From Oerskovia enterophila (GTDB lineage: Bacteria > Actinomycetota > Actinomycetes > Actinomycetales > Cellulomonadaceae): 64,000 nt of DNA. Shown piece after piece: positions 40,112-49,364 of the stretch (positions within the stretch are counted from its first letter, which is position 1; each line of letters starts with the position of its first letter). Location: positions 34,007-98,006 of the forward strand of contig NZ_MAQA01000008.1 in assembly GCF_001692445.1 (NCBI RefSeq). The letters are read 5' to 3'. The position numbers were made by a program, and so were the translations under genes. A model generated the notes under the pieces. It had not been told where the DNA came from and searched no databases. It saw only the letters and a program-made list of their open reading frames with translations.

Positions 40112-42037
40112 CTACCGCCCGGTGGTGCCGCGAGATCTCCTCGAACGTGCCGACCGTGCCCAGCCGCGGGCCCTGGGGCCGAGGACGAGAGTCCCGTCGG
40201 CGGGCACCTGGACGTCCTGGCTGACCGCGGGCCGGGCCAAGCGAGGAGGCCACGCACGGCGGCGTCTCTCCGCGCCCGTGCGCGTGAGCTCGAACGCCTC
40301 GAAGTTCCACCCCAGCGAGGTGAGCCGGACCAGGTCCCAGCCGGAGTCCCCGGCCAGCGCGACGATGCGCTCGGGCGTGCGGGACGGCGAGCCCGTGCCC
40401 GACAGCCGGAGCAGCAGGTGCTCGGCCTCGTGGTCCGTCGGGACCACGGTCGGGTCGGTGAGCTCCTCGACGACGAGCAGACGGTCGGCGCTCGCCGCCG
40501 CCTGCGCGAGGAGCGCACGCACCTCGTCGTCGGTCCGGTAGCGCAGAGCGAGCGCGGCCACGACGAGGTCGCTGTGCTCGAAGCCGTGCTCGACCCGGAC
40601 CTCGGCGCTCGCGATCTGCTCGCGCAGCACCGCGGCGGGGACGGGCGGCTCGACGACCGTGAACCGGACCTCTTCCAGCCCCTCGGTCGCGACCAGCGTC
40701 GGGGCACCGATCCCCGTCACCGTCACGGCCCGGGCCCCCTGCCAGGAAGCGAGCGCCGGGAGCCCTCGGACGACGAACGGGAATCCGCGAGCCTCGCCGA
40801 GCTGGTCGGCGAACAGCTCCCGGTCGTCCTGGAGGTCGGCCCAGAGCGAGCGACCATGATGGCGCGCATAGGCGCTCTGGCCGGCACCCACCGCGGGACC
40901 GAGCTCCGCGAGCGCGGCGAGCGCGCGGCCCTCGAGGCCGTCGTCGTGCTCCCCGCGAAGCTCGTCCTCGTCGAGCACGAGCTCCCCCACGGGTCCGAGC
41001 CGGACGGCCTCTCCGTCACGCAGGAGGACCTCGATCACGACCAGGTAGTCGACGAGGCCCTCGATGGCCTGGTCGGGGATCCCCAGGGCGTCGGCGAGCG
41101 CCCCGACGGGGCGCGGCGCGTCGGCCACCGCGTCGAGCAGGCCGAGCGACAGCGCGGCGCGGCTCGCGAACCACGGCACGGGCGAGAGCAGCACGTGCGG
41201 GTCCATGGGCGCGGGACCCGAGACCTCGGTCGTGCTCACAGCCGTCGGCTGCTCGGTCCAGTATCCCGTGACGTTCTGGTGCGACTTCGGGACCCCGCGG
41301 TCCCGCGCGAGCCAGCGGCGCAGCGGCAGCAGCGACCGGCCCTCACCCGCCGCCCAGGCGTACACGCTCCCGGGCCACCAGTCGACCGCGGTCACCGCAG
41401 TGCTCAGCGCGGAAGGTGCGTGCTCACCGATCACCGACCAGCGGACGGTGTCCCGCTCGCGCAGGTCGAGCTCCTGGACGGCGTCCGGGTGACGGACCTC
41501 GAGCACGACCTGGACCGGGGACTCGGTCGGTCGCTCGGCGAGGAAGCGGACGACGGACGGGATCGCCGTCTCGTCCCCCGCGAGCAGCACCCAGTCGATG
41601 CCCTCGGGCAGGACGATCGAGGCCTTGGGCCCCGCGATGTGCAGTGCGTCCCCGACCTGCGCCTTCTCGGCCCAGGTCGCAGCGGGGCCGTCGCCGTGGC
41701 GGACGAAGTCGAGGTCGAGCTCGCGCGCGACCGGGTCCCAGCGGCTCGGCGTGTAGTCGCGCATGCGGCGGTGCGGGGCCTCGGGCCAGTCGATGCTCTG
41801 CGCGCGCTGCACGGGCAGCGCGGACTCGACGTCCCCGCCCTCGGCGAGCACGAGCTTGACGTGGTCGTCGAAGCCCGTGCTCACCAGGGCCGGCAGGTCC
41901 AGCCCGTCGCGCTCGAAGCCCGCGAGCTCGTGGCCCGTGAGGGTCACGCGCCGCATCCGCGGGTTGAGGTCGACGACCTCCTTGACCTCGAGACGTCGCA
42001 GGACGATGGGGTGGGTGACGTGCTGGTGCTGGGCCAT
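40112..42037 (-). CDS. Siderophore-interacting protein fused to an O-methyltransferase-like domain, 641 aa
   Basis: Residues about 1-275 are a SIP/ViuB-type flavin reductase: HRRMRDYTPSRWDPVARELD is the FAD motif, LLAGDETAIPSVVRFL the NAD(P)H-domain motif, and VYAWAAGEGRSLLPLRRWL the third. It would release iron from ferric siderophores by reduction. Residues about 300-400 resemble the dimerisation winged helix of plant-type O-methyltransferases (FASRAALSLGLLDAVADAP, GALADALGIPD). A Rossmann-like part follows with a degenerate SAM loop (VTVTGIGAP instead of G-G-G-x-G). The fused part may bind a siderophore-like ligand without methylating it (inference). It lies 9 bp after the iron-binding protein gene. 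Confidence 0.85.
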   Translation of the reverse strand: MAQHQHVTHPIVLRRLEVKEVVDLNPRMRRVTLTGHELAGFERDGLDLPALVSTGFDDHVKLVLAEGGDVESALPVQRAQSIDWPEAPHRRMRDYTPSRWDPVARELDLDFVRHGDGPAATWAEKAQVGDALHIAGPKASIVLPEGIDWVLLAGDETAIPSVVRFLAERPTESPVQVVLEVRHPDAVQELDLRERDTVRWSVIGEHAPSALSTAVTAVDWWPGSVYAWAAGEGRSLLPLRRWLARDRGVPKSHQNVTGYWTEQPTAVSTTEVSGPAPMDPHVLLSPVPWFASRAALSLGLLDAVADAPRPVGALADALGIPDQAIEGLVDYLVVIEVLLRDGEAVRLGPVGELVLDEDELRGEHDDGLEGRALAALAELGPAVGAGQSAYARHHGRSLWADLQDDRELFADQLGEARGFPFVVRGLPALASWQGARAVTVTGIGAPTLVATEGLEEVRFTVVEPPVPAAVLREQIASAEVRVEHGFEHSDLVVAALALRYRTDDEVRALLAQAAASADRLLVVEELTDPTVVPTDHEAEHLLLRLSGTGSPSRTPERIVALAGDSGWDLVRLTSLGWNFEAFELTRTGAERRRRAWPPRLARPAVSQDVQVPADGTLVLGPRARGWARSARSRRSRGTTGR

Positions 42038-42046
42038 CGGGAGTCC

Positions 42047-43066
42047 TTACCCGGCGGCCGGGGTGAACATGTCCTCGACGACGTCGAGGAGCTCCATGGT
42101 GCGCACGTAGTCCGCGCGGTACGCCCAGTGCGGCAGGTCGTAGGCGTTGCCCGAGGCGAAGGCGGGCAACGCCGCGTAGACGGGGTTCTGCGCGAGCGTC
42201 GCGACGTCGCCCGACGGCGCGTTGAACGTGAACGTGAAGACCGTGGGCGCCGTGAAGACCTGGCTGACCTGCTCGGTCGAGATCTCGAACGAGTCGCCCG
42301 TGCCGAAGGCCTCGAACCCGGGGTTGTCAGCGATCACGGGGGACGGCTCGAGCCCCACGGCCGCGAGCGTCTGCGGCAGCGCAGAGGTCTCCGGCAGGGA
42401 GTACGGGGTCCCGTCCGAGGTGAGGACGACGTAGGCGACCGGGGTCGGCGGCAGCTCGATCGCGGCCGCGACCTCCGCGACGCGGGACTCGTAGGCGGCG
42501 ACGAGGTCCTTCTCCTTGTCGGCGGCGTCGAACACGTCCTCCGCGAGGAACGAGAGCTGGTCCTGCCAGGTGAGGAGCGTGTTGCTGACGATCACGGTCG
42601 GGGCGATCTCGGTGAGCTGCTCGTAGGCCTGGGTCGCCTGGAAGGCCGGGAAGCCCTGCCCACCACCCACGATCAGGTCCGGCTCCTCGGCGAGGATCGC
42701 CTCGTAGTCGAACCCGTCCTCGCCCCAGGGCAGGATGACGGTGCCGTCGGCCTCGGCGTCCTTCGCCCAGCTCTCGGGGTAGTCACCGCCTCCCGGACCG
42801 GGGACCTCGGGGATCGTCGCGTGCACGGGCACGTCGAGCGCGAAGAGCGAGCCGGCGAGCGCCGAGTTGAGGACGACGACCCGCTGCGGGTCGCCCGGGA
42901 TCGTGACGTCGCCCTGGTCGGTCGTGACGACCCGGTCGGGTGCGTCGCTCGGGGCGGCGGTGCCGGCGGAGCCCACGGGCTCGTCGACCGTCGTCGAGCA
43001 GCCGGCCAGCGCGACGAGCGCGGCGGAGGTCGCCAGGGCAAGGAAAGGAGTTCTGAGGCGCAGCAT
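42047..43066 (-). CDS. Iron-siderophore ABC transporter substrate-binding lipoprotein, 339 aa
   Basis: FepB/FecB-type binding protein. The signal peptide ends in lipobox LAGC (Cys23). The TroA/BtuF-like fold shows PQRVVVLNSALAGSLFALDV, EAILAEEPDLIVGGG, and PVYAALPAFASGNAYDLP. ATG 43066 is preferred to 43114, with GAGGA 5 bp upstream. It is divergent from the AraC regulator, and a DtxR/IdeR-type operator lies in the spacer, so iron repression is likely. It forms an operon with the SIP-fusion gene and serves the permeases and ATPase at 43975-47070. Confidence 0.92.
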   Translation of the reverse strand: MLRLRTPFLALATSAALVALAGCSTTVDEPVGSAGTAAPSDAPDRVVTTDQGDVTIPGDPQRVVVLNSALAGSLFALDVPVHATIPEVPGPGGGDYPESWAKDAEADGTVILPWGEDGFDYEAILAEEPDLIVGGGQGFPAFQATQAYEQLTEIAPTVIVSNTLLTWQDQLSFLAEDVFDAADKEKDLVAAYESRVAEVAAAIELPPTPVAYVVLTSDGTPYSLPETSALPQTLAAVGLEPSPVIADNPGFEAFGTGDSFEISTEQVSQVFTAPTVFTFTFNAPSGDVATLAQNPVYAALPAFASGNAYDLPHWAYRADYVRTMELLDVVEDMFTPAAG

Positions 43067-43131
43067 GGGTCCTCGTGCTGTGTGGGGCTCCGCGGTGACG
43101 CAGCCGATTGGCAAGGTGGGGTCAGGCTCGG

Positions 43132-43150
43132 CTAGCGTAGCCTTACCTAA
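43132..43150 (-). promoter_or_regulatory. DtxR/IdeR-type iron box
   Basis: Minus strand TTAGGTAAGGCTACGCTAG matches 15 of 19 positions of the consensus TTAGGTTAGGCTAACCTAA. It lies between the divergent iron-binding protein gene and the AraC-permease-ATPase genes and can control both. Confidence 0.75.
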
Positions 43151-43216
43151 GTCAGTCTAGGCGCGACCAGAATGACATCCGACGCGCCAGCGCGACCAAT
43201 CCAGGCAAGGAAGACC

Positions 43217-43978
43217 ATGACCTTCGTCGAGCTCGGCCGAGCCGTCGCACGGACCAACGCCCTGCGCTTCCTGGGGCACCCGCCGCACGTCCACGACGAG
43301 CCCCACCTGGTCTACGTGATCGCCGGCAGGGGCACGCTCGCGGTCGAAGGGCACGACATCCTGCTCCAGGTCGGGCAGAGCGCGTGGATCCCCGCGGGGG
43401 TCGAGCACGGGCTCACGCTCGCGGAGGACAGCATGGTGATCGGGCCCATCCTGTCGCCCGACGCGGATCCTCCCGGCGGGCGGATCCGCGTCCTCGGGGC
43501 GAGCCCCGCGCTCGCCGAGCTCGTCATGGTCGTGCTGTGCGCCGCCCCCGAGACCGACGAGGAGCGACTCCCGTTCCGCGCGGCGTTCGAGGACGTGCTG
43601 CGCTCGATCACCCAGGAGTACTTCCCGCTGACGTTCCCCGAGCACCCGGCGGCCCACGCGATCGCGGTCGAGGCAGCGAGCTTCGACGGCACCCTGGAGG
43701 CGCTCGCCGAGCGACAGTTCCTCAGCGTGCGCCACGTCCAGCGCCTCTTCGTCGAGGAGACGGGCCTGACCTTCGCCCGGTGGCGCACCAAGGCGCGCCT
43801 CAACCGGGCCATCGTCAGCCTCCGCAACGGCGAGAGCGTGCACCAGGCCGTGCACACAGCCGGTTTCACGACACGGCACGGACTGCTCAAGGCCCTGAGC
43901 CGCGAGTGCGGCATCCCGCTCGAGCGGCTCATGACCGACCCCCACGGCGAGCTCGCCGTCCGCGAGCCCGCCGCGTGA
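43217..43978 (+). CDS. AraC-family transcriptional regulator, 253 aa
   Basis: An N-terminal cupin-like region (HVHDEPHLVYVIAGRGTLAVEG, then GQSAWIPAGVEHGL) precedes a C-terminal double helix-turn-helix (LSVRHVQRLFVEETGLTF, ARLNRAIVSLRNGESVHQ, HTAGFTTRHGLLKAL). ATG 43217 is chosen because AAGGAAG precedes it; ATG 43172 in frame has no ribosome-binding site. The iron box lies upstream and the siderophore permease gene overlaps its stop (GTGA). Regulators of this kind can sense a ferric siderophore and activate its uptake genes (inference). Confidence 0.9.
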   Translation: MTFVELGRAVARTNALRFLGHPPHVHDEPHLVYVIAGRGTLAVEGHDILLQVGQSAWIPAGVEHGLTLAEDSMVIGPILSPDADPPGGRIRVLGASPALAELVMVVLCAAPETDEERLPFRAAFEDVLRSITQEYFPLTFPEHPAAHAIAVEAASFDGTLEALAERQFLSVRHVQRLFVEETGLTFARWRTKARLNRAIVSLRNGESVHQAVHTAGFTTRHGLLKALSRECGIPLERLMTDPHGELAVREPAA

Positions 43979-45099
43979 GCGCCCTCTCCCCCGCACCCGC
44001 CGGCACGCTCGGCGACCACCTCACGGCGGACGGCACCGCGGACCCCACGGGGACCAGCACTGTCCGCGACCCTGCGCCCCTGGGGCCTCGGGCGCGGTCG
44101 ACGCGGACCTGGCGCTCCAGAACCCTGGGGCTGGCGCTCTCGATCGTCCTCCTCGGCGCCGTCTGCCTCGTGAGCCTGGTGGTCGGGGCACGCGCCGTGC
44201 CCTTCGACGTGGTCCTCGACGCGCTGCGCGCCCCGGACGGCTCCGACGCCCACCTGGTCGTGACCGAGCTGCGCGTGCCACGGACCGTCCTCGGTGTCCT
44301 GGTCGGCGCCGCGCTCGGCGTGTCGGGAGCGCTGATCCAGGCGCTCACGCGCAACCCGCTCGCGGACCCCGGCATCCTCGGCGTCAACGCGGGGGCGAGC
44401 TTCGGCGTCGTGCTGGGTATCGCGGTCTTCGGCGTCACGAGCATCGGGCAGTACCTGCCCTTCGCGTTCGCGGGCGCGGTCCTCGCGACCGTGGCCGTGT
44501 ACGGCCTGGCCTCCCGTGGAGCGGCCGCGACCCCGCTCCGGCTCACCCTGGTCGGCATCGCGTTCGGCGCGGTGCTCACCGGGATCTCCTCGACCCTGAC
44601 CCTGCTCTCGCCCGAGACGTTCGACCGCATGCGCTTCTGGGGCACGGGCAGCATCACCGACCGCCCGCCGGGGACGGTCGCGGCGATCCTGCCGTTCGTC
44701 GCGGCGGGCCTGCTGCTCGCGCTGCTGGCCGGGCGATCGCTCGACGCGGTCGCGCTGGGCGACGACCTGGCACGGTCGCTCGGCGCGCGGATCGGCACGA
44801 CCCGCGTCGTGACGATCGTCGCCGTGACCCTGCTCTGCGGAGCCGCGACGGCCGCCGCGGGACCGATCGGCTTCGTCGGTCTCATGGTGCCGCACACCGT
44901 GCGGTGGTTCACGGGCCCCAGCCAACGATGGATCCTTGCGTTCAGCACGGTCCTCGCCCCGGTCCTCCTGCTGGGGTCGGACGTCCTCGGGCGCCTGATC
45001 GTCCGTCCCGCCGAGCTCGAGGTCGGGATCGTCACCGCACTGGTCGGAGCGCCCGTGCTCGTCGCACTCGTCCGCCGCAAGAACGTGAGGGGCCTGTGA
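43975..45099 (+). CDS. Iron-siderophore ABC transporter permease 1 (FecCD family), 374 aa
   Basis: FecCD/BtuC-type permease. GTG 43975 overlaps the AraC stop by 4 bp. After a 42-residue polar N-terminus come about nine to ten membrane segments. Typical motifs are VPRTVLGVLVGAALGVSGAL, QALTRNPLADPGILGVNAGA, RLTLVGIAFGAVLTGI, and AAAGPIGFVGLMVPHTVRW, which contacts the ATPase. It pairs with the next gene to form a heterodimeric channel. Confidence 0.93.
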   Translation: MSALSPAPAGTLGDHLTADGTADPTGTSTVRDPAPLGPRARSTRTWRSRTLGLALSIVLLGAVCLVSLVVGARAVPFDVVLDALRAPDGSDAHLVVTELRVPRTVLGVLVGAALGVSGALIQALTRNPLADPGILGVNAGASFGVVLGIAVFGVTSIGQYLPFAFAGAVLATVAVYGLASRGAAATPLRLTLVGIAFGAVLTGISSTLTLLSPETFDRMRFWGTGSITDRPPGTVAAILPFVAAGLLLALLAGRSLDAVALGDDLARSLGARIGTTRVVTIVAVTLLCGAATAAAGPIGFVGLMVPHTVRWFTGPSQRWILAFSTVLAPVLLLGSDVLGRLIVRPAELEVGIVTALVGAPVLVALVRRKNVRGL

Positions 45100-46184
45100 C
45101 CGCTGTCGAGCAGGAGAGCCACCGCGCTCCCGTCGCCGCGCATCCCGCTCGACGCGCTCTCGTCGTGCGCACCCCGCGCGACCTGCTCTCGTTCCGCGTC
45201 GACCGACGGACGGTCGTGGTCTGCGCGGCGCTCGTGCTCGCCCTCGTGGCGACCCTGATCGCCGCGCTGAGCCTCGGGTCGACGACCCTGCGCCCGGCAG
45301 CGGTCCTCGAGGCGCTCTTCGGTGAGACCACCCGGGCGACCCGTACCGTCGTCGTCGACTGGCGGCTGCCCCGGGCCGTGCTCGCGATCGCGTTCGGCGC
45401 CGCCCTGGGGCTGAGCGGGGCGATGTTCCAGTCGCTGACCCGCAACGCGCTGGGCAGCCCCGACGTGATCGGACTCAACATGGGCGCGTACACGGGCGTC
45501 CTGGTCGTGATGCTCCTGGGCGGCGCGGGCTGGGCGGCCGTCGCGACGGGCTCGCTCGTCGGCGGGCTCGCGACCGCGCTCCTCGTCTACGTGTTCGCGT
45601 TCCAGCGAGGGGTGCAGGGTTTCCGACTCATCATCGTGGGGATCGCGTTCAGCGCGATGCTCACCTCGGTCAACACGTGGATCCTCGTGAAGGTCGACGT
45701 CGACCTCGCGCTGCGGGCAGCGGTCTGGGGCGCCGGGACACTCAACGGGGTCCGGTGGCCGCAGGCCTGGCCGCCGCTCGCCGTCATGCTCGTGCTGTGC
45801 CTGGTCGCGGTCGTCGTCGCACCGAGGATGCGCCAGCTCGAGCTCGGCGACGACGCCGCCGCGACCCACGGCCTGGGGCTCGAGCGGTCCAAGGTCCTGC
45901 TCATCGTGGTCGGGATCGCCTTCACGGCCCTCGTGACCGCGACGGCCGGCCCCATCGCGTTCGTCGCCCTCGCCGCCCCGCAGGCAGCGCGGCGCCTCAC
46001 GCGCGCCGACGGCACCGTGGGGCTCGTCTCGACCGCGCTCGTGGGTGCGCTCCTGCTCAGTCTCGCCGACGTCGTGGCGCAGCACGCGATCCCCGGGCTG
46101 CCCCTGCCCGTCGGTGCCGTGACCGTGAGCATCGGCGGGCTGTACCTGCTGTGGCTGCTCGCCGCCGAGACCGGGCGGTCATGA
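45096..46184 (+). CDS. Iron-siderophore ABC transporter permease 2 (FecCD family), 362 aa
   Basis: Second FecCD subunit. GTG 45096 overlaps permease 1 by 4 bp. Signatures: LPRAVLAIAFGAALGLSGAM, QSLTRNALGSPDVIGLNMGA, RLIIVGIAFSAMLTSVNTW, and TAGPIAFVALAAPQAARRL. The usual hydrophobic segments are present. The ATPase gene starts 67 bp downstream. Confidence 0.93.
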   Translation: MTAVEQESHRAPVAAHPARRALVVRTPRDLLSFRVDRRTVVVCAALVLALVATLIAALSLGSTTLRPAAVLEALFGETTRATRTVVVDWRLPRAVLAIAFGAALGLSGAMFQSLTRNALGSPDVIGLNMGAYTGVLVVMLLGGAGWAAVATGSLVGGLATALLVYVFAFQRGVQGFRLIIVGIAFSAMLTSVNTWILVKVDVDLALRAAVWGAGTLNGVRWPQAWPPLAVMLVLCLVAVVVAPRMRQLELGDDAAATHGLGLERSKVLLIVVGIAFTALVTATAGPIAFVALAAPQAARRLTRADGTVGLVSTALVGALLLSLADVVAQHAIPGLPLPVGAVTVSIGGLYLLWLLAAETGRS

Positions 46185-46251
46185 CCTCTCCCACGCCCTC
46201 GCCGACACCCACCGGACCGGCTCTCGCCCCTCCTCGACCAAGGACCCCCAG

Positions 46252-47070
46252 ATGACCCGACTGCACGGCACCGCCCTCGACGTCGGGTACGACGACCGTC
46301 GCGTCCTGGAGGGCGTCGACGTCGCGATCCCGGACGGCTCGTTCACGGTGATCGTCGGGCCGAACGCGTGCGGCAAGTCGACGCTGCTGCGCGCCCTCGC
46401 GCGCCTGCTCCGCCCGACCGACGGGTCAGCGACGCTCGACGACCGCGACGTCCACGCGTGGCACGCGCGGGAGTTCGCGCGCGTCGTCGGGCTGCTCCCC
46501 CAGACGGCGCTCGCCCCTGACGGGATCACGGTCGCGGACCTGGTCTCGCGCGGGCGCTACCCTCACCAGTCGCTCCTGTCACGCTGGTCCCGCGCCGACG
46601 AGCGGGCCGTGGCCGACGCCATGGTCGCGACCGGAGTCACGGACCTGCGCGACCGGGCCCTCGACGAGCTCTCGGGCGGGCAGCGGCAGCGCGTGTGGAT
46701 CGCGATGGTCCTGGCCCAGGAGACGCAGGTCCTGCTGCTCGACGAGCCGACCACCTACCTCGACATCGCGCACCAGGTCGAGCTCCTCGACCTGGTCGCC
46801 GAGCTCCGCGCCCACGGACGCACGGTCGTGGCGGTCCTGCACGAGCTCAACCACGCGGCTCGCTACGCGACGCACCTCATCGCGATGAAGGGCGGGCGGA
46901 TCGTCGCCGAGGGGGCTCCGGAGGAGATCGTCACCGAGGAGCTGGTCGAGGAGGTGTTCGGGATGCCCTGCCGCGTCATCCCGGACCCGGACACGGGCAG
47001 TCCCGTGGTCCTCCCCCGGTCCAGACCGGCTCTGCGCCCGGGAGCGATGCCCGCGCGGGCCCCGGCCTGA
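46252..47070 (+). CDS. Iron-siderophore ABC transporter ATP-binding protein (FecE/FepC type), 272 aa
   Basis: Walker A GPNACGKST (residues about 36-44, with Ala where many have Gly), signature LSGGQRQRVWIAM near 140, Walker B LLLDEPTTYLDIAHQ, and the H-loop VLHELNHAARYATH. The TTYLDI-H-Q-E segment is diagnostic for the siderophore/heme ATPase group. It completes the importer with the two permeases and the divergent binding protein. Confidence 0.94.
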   Translation: MTRLHGTALDVGYDDRRVLEGVDVAIPDGSFTVIVGPNACGKSTLLRALARLLRPTDGSATLDDRDVHAWHAREFARVVGLLPQTALAPDGITVADLVSRGRYPHQSLLSRWSRADERAVADAMVATGVTDLRDRALDELSGGQRQRVWIAMVLAQETQVLLLDEPTTYLDIAHQVELLDLVAELRAHGRTVVAVLHELNHAARYATHLIAMKGGRIVAEGAPEEIVTEELVEEVFGMPCRVIPDPDTGSPVVLPRSRPALRPGAMPARAPA

Positions 47071-47151
47071 GCCGGCCTGCTGGAGCCCGACGCCCCGGGC
47101 ACCGACTCCGCAGGAGAGCCGCCCCGATGCCTGCGCGAGCGGCCGTCCGGG

Positions 47152-47709
47152 TCACGGCCCCGTGACCCGCCGGTGCACGGCGTCGAGGTCGGCGCGCCGC
47201 ACGAGCACCCCGTGCGCATCGCGCTCCCAGCACCGACCGGCCGCGTCGGAGAACGTCATCAGGACCACCTCGGCCTCGGAGGTGGCGATGCCGGTCGCGG
47301 GGATCTCGATCTCGGTGGCCTTGTCCGCGGGCACGAGCACCTCGAGGTAGCGACCGACGTACGCGGGCGACCCGGCGCCGGCCAGGGTGCGCAGCGTGAC
47401 GTCGTAGACGGGGGCGTCGGAGGTGTTGATGACCCGCAGGACGCGCAGCCCGTCGTTCTGGTCGCCGTCCAGCTCGTCGTCGTCCGCGAGGACCAGGACC
47501 TCGGGAGCCTCCCTGACCCACGCGGTCACGCGCTCCGCCTGGTGCCGCTCCTCCTGGTCGAGGTGCTCGCGTCGGTACGTCTCACCTCGCCTGACCTCAC
47601 GCTGTGTGGACCACACGGCCCACACCACCGCAGCGAGCGTCCCGATCGCGATGAGCGAGTTCAGGACGAACGTCAGGACCAGCTCGTTCTCGACGATCCA
47701 GGCTTCCAC
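47152..47709 (-). CDS. Single-pass membrane protein, 185 aa, unknown function
   Basis: Not recognised. GTG 47709. One N-terminal membrane segment (VLTFVLNSLIAIGTLAAVVWAVW, about residues 10-32) is followed by a charged helical stretch (RREVRRGE-YRREHLDQEERHQAER) and a beta-rich C-terminal domain (LRVINTSDAPVYDVTLRTLAG, VVLMTFSDAAGRCWERDAHGVL). The domain resembles Ig-like folds seen in proteins that bear on cytoplasmic transcription or phage defence, but this is only appearance. It is convergent with the iron ATPase gene. Confidence 0.7.
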   Translation of the reverse strand: MEAWIVENELVLTFVLNSLIAIGTLAAVVWAVWSTQREVRRGETYRREHLDQEERHQAERVTAWVREAPEVLVLADDDELDGDQNDGLRVLRVINTSDAPVYDVTLRTLAGAGSPAYVGRYLEVLVPADKATEIEIPATGIATSEAEVVLMTFSDAAGRCWERDAHGVLVRRADLDAVHRRVTGP

Positions 47710-47751
47710 GAACTGATCTTGGCGCGCCGTGGTCCGGAGCGCACGGGCACG

Positions 47752-47803
47752 GCGGCGACGGGGGGACGGGAGGACGCCCGGTCTTCCCTCCCCCGTTCGC
47801 CGC
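47752..47803 (-). terminator. Terminator hairpin after the 2-oxoacid dehydrogenase operon
   Basis: GCGGCGACGGGGGG and the complementary CCCCCGTTCGCCGC form an imperfect stem of about 18 bp. It lies 22 bp beyond the E2 stop on the minus strand. Confidence 0.5.
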
Positions 47804-47824
47804 GCCCTCGTCAGCCGACCGTGG

Positions 47825-49288
47825 TCAGCCCCAGACGAGCGCCTGGGCCGGGTCCTCGAGGATCTTCGCGACGTCGCTCAGGACGTAGGCGCCGAGCGCG
47901 CCGTCGACCAGACGGTGGTCGAAGCTCAGCGCGAGCTGCGTGACCCAGCGCTTCTTGATCTTGCCCTTGTGGACCCACGGCTGCTCGCGGATCGCACCGA
48001 ACGCGAGGATCGCGGCCTCGCCCGGGTTGAGGATCGGGGTGCCGGTGTCGATCCCGAACACGCCCACGTTGGTGATGGTGATGGTCCCGTCGGACATGTC
48101 GGCGGGCGTGGTGCGCCCGGCGCGGGCCGTTGCCGTGAGGTCGGACAGGCCCTGCGCGAGCCCCTTGAGGTCGAGGCGGTGCGCGTCCTTGATGTTGGGC
48201 ACGACGAGCCCGCGCGGCGTGGCGGCCGCGATCCCCAGGTTCACGTAGTGCTTGTAGACGATCTCCTGGGCGGCCTCGTCCCAGCTCGCGTTGATGTCGG
48301 GGTGACGGCGCACCGCGAGCAGCAGGGCGCGGGCCGTGATGAGCAGGGGCGTGACGCGCACGTCCTTGAACTCGCGGTCCTCGCGGAGCTTCGCGACGAG
48401 CTTCATGGTCTTGGTGACGTCGACCGTGTGGAACTCGGTCACGTGCGGGGCCGTGAAGGCGCTCTGGACCATGGCCTCGGCCGTGCGCTTGCGCACCGAC
48501 TTCACGGGCACGCGCGTCTGGCGACCGTCGGGCGTCACCGAGGAGCCGGTACCGGCGTCGCTGAGCCAGGGCGAGTCGTCGCCCGCGTAGGTCGCGAGCG
48601 TGCGCGGCCCGGAGCGCGCGCTGTAGGCGAGCACGTCCTCGCGCGTGATGATCCCGCCGGGCCCGGTCGCGGGCACCGACGCGAGCTCGACGCCCAGGTC
48701 GCGCGCGAGCTTGCGCACGGGAGGCTTGGCGAGGACGGTGCGTCCGGCGGTCGCGGCCGAGACCAGGGCGCGGATGGGGCCCGACGGCGCGGGTCGCGCG
48801 GGTGCGGCGGCCGCCGGTGCGGCGACGGGAGCGGCAGGCGCGGCGGCGGGAGAGGTGGGCTCCGCCGTCGGGCCTGCGGGGGACGCCGCAGCCACCGAGG
48901 CGCCACGGCGCGGGCGGCGCGCGCTCGCCTGCTCGGCGACGCCGTAGCCGACCAGCACCGCGCCGCTGCCCGACGACTCCACCGCCGCGGGCTCCGCGGC
49001 CGGGGCCCCGGCCGACGGGGCCCCGGCCGACGGGGCGCCCGACGGGTCGGTGTCGACCACGATGATCGGCACGCCGACCTCGACCGTGTCTCCCTCGGCG
49101 ACGAGCAGCTCGGCGACGACACCCGTGTACGGGGACGGGAGCTCGACGAGCGACTTGGCCGTCTCGATCTCCACGATCGTCTGGTTCACCGTGACCTCGT
49201 CACCCACGGCGACGTGCCACTGCACGATCTCCGCCTCGGTGAGTCCTTCGCCGGCGTCAGGGAGCTTGAACTGCTCGAAGGTGGGCAC
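47825..49288 (-). CDS. bkdC: Branched-chain 2-oxoacid dehydrogenase E2 (dihydrolipoamide acyltransferase), 487 aa
   Basis: One lipoyl domain (residues 1-80; lipoylated Lys45 in IETAKS), an Ala/Pro linker, a peripheral subunit-binding domain (AGRTVLAKPPVRKLARDLGV, ATGPGGIITREDVLAY), and a C-terminal catalytic domain with LALSFDHRLVDGALGAYVL, whose H-x-x-x-D-G motif is the active site. Two low-complexity Ala/Pro/Gly stretches occur at about 83-100 and 120-155. GTG 49288 has GGAG 7 bp upstream. It follows E1beta by 76 bp. No E3 gene is in the window. Bkd rather than pyruvate specificity is inferred from the split E1 and sequence feel. Confidence 0.88.
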   Translation of the reverse strand: MPTFEQFKLPDAGEGLTEAEIVQWHVAVGDEVTVNQTIVEIETAKSLVELPSPYTGVVAELLVAEGDTVEVGVPIIVVDTDPSGAPSAGAPSAGAPAAEPAAVESSGSGAVLVGYGVAEQASARRPRRGASVAAASPAGPTAEPTSPAAAPAAPVAAPAAAAPARPAPSGPIRALVSAATAGRTVLAKPPVRKLARDLGVELASVPATGPGGIITREDVLAYSARSGPRTLATYAGDDSPWLSDAGTGSSVTPDGRQTRVPVKSVRKRTAEAMVQSAFTAPHVTEFHTVDVTKTMKLVAKLREDREFKDVRVTPLLITARALLLAVRRHPDINASWDEAAQEIVYKHYVNLGIAAATPRGLVVPNIKDAHRLDLKGLAQGLSDLTATARAGRTTPADMSDGTITITNVGVFGIDTGTPILNPGEAAILAFGAIREQPWVHKGKIKKRWVTQLALSFDHRLVDGALGAYVLSDVAKILEDPAQALVWG

Positions 49289-49364
49289 TGCCTGCTCCTC
49301 GGGTGATCGTGGTGCTGTGGTCAGGGGGTGGTGCGACGGGCCGGGCAGGCCGAGAGGTCCGGGC

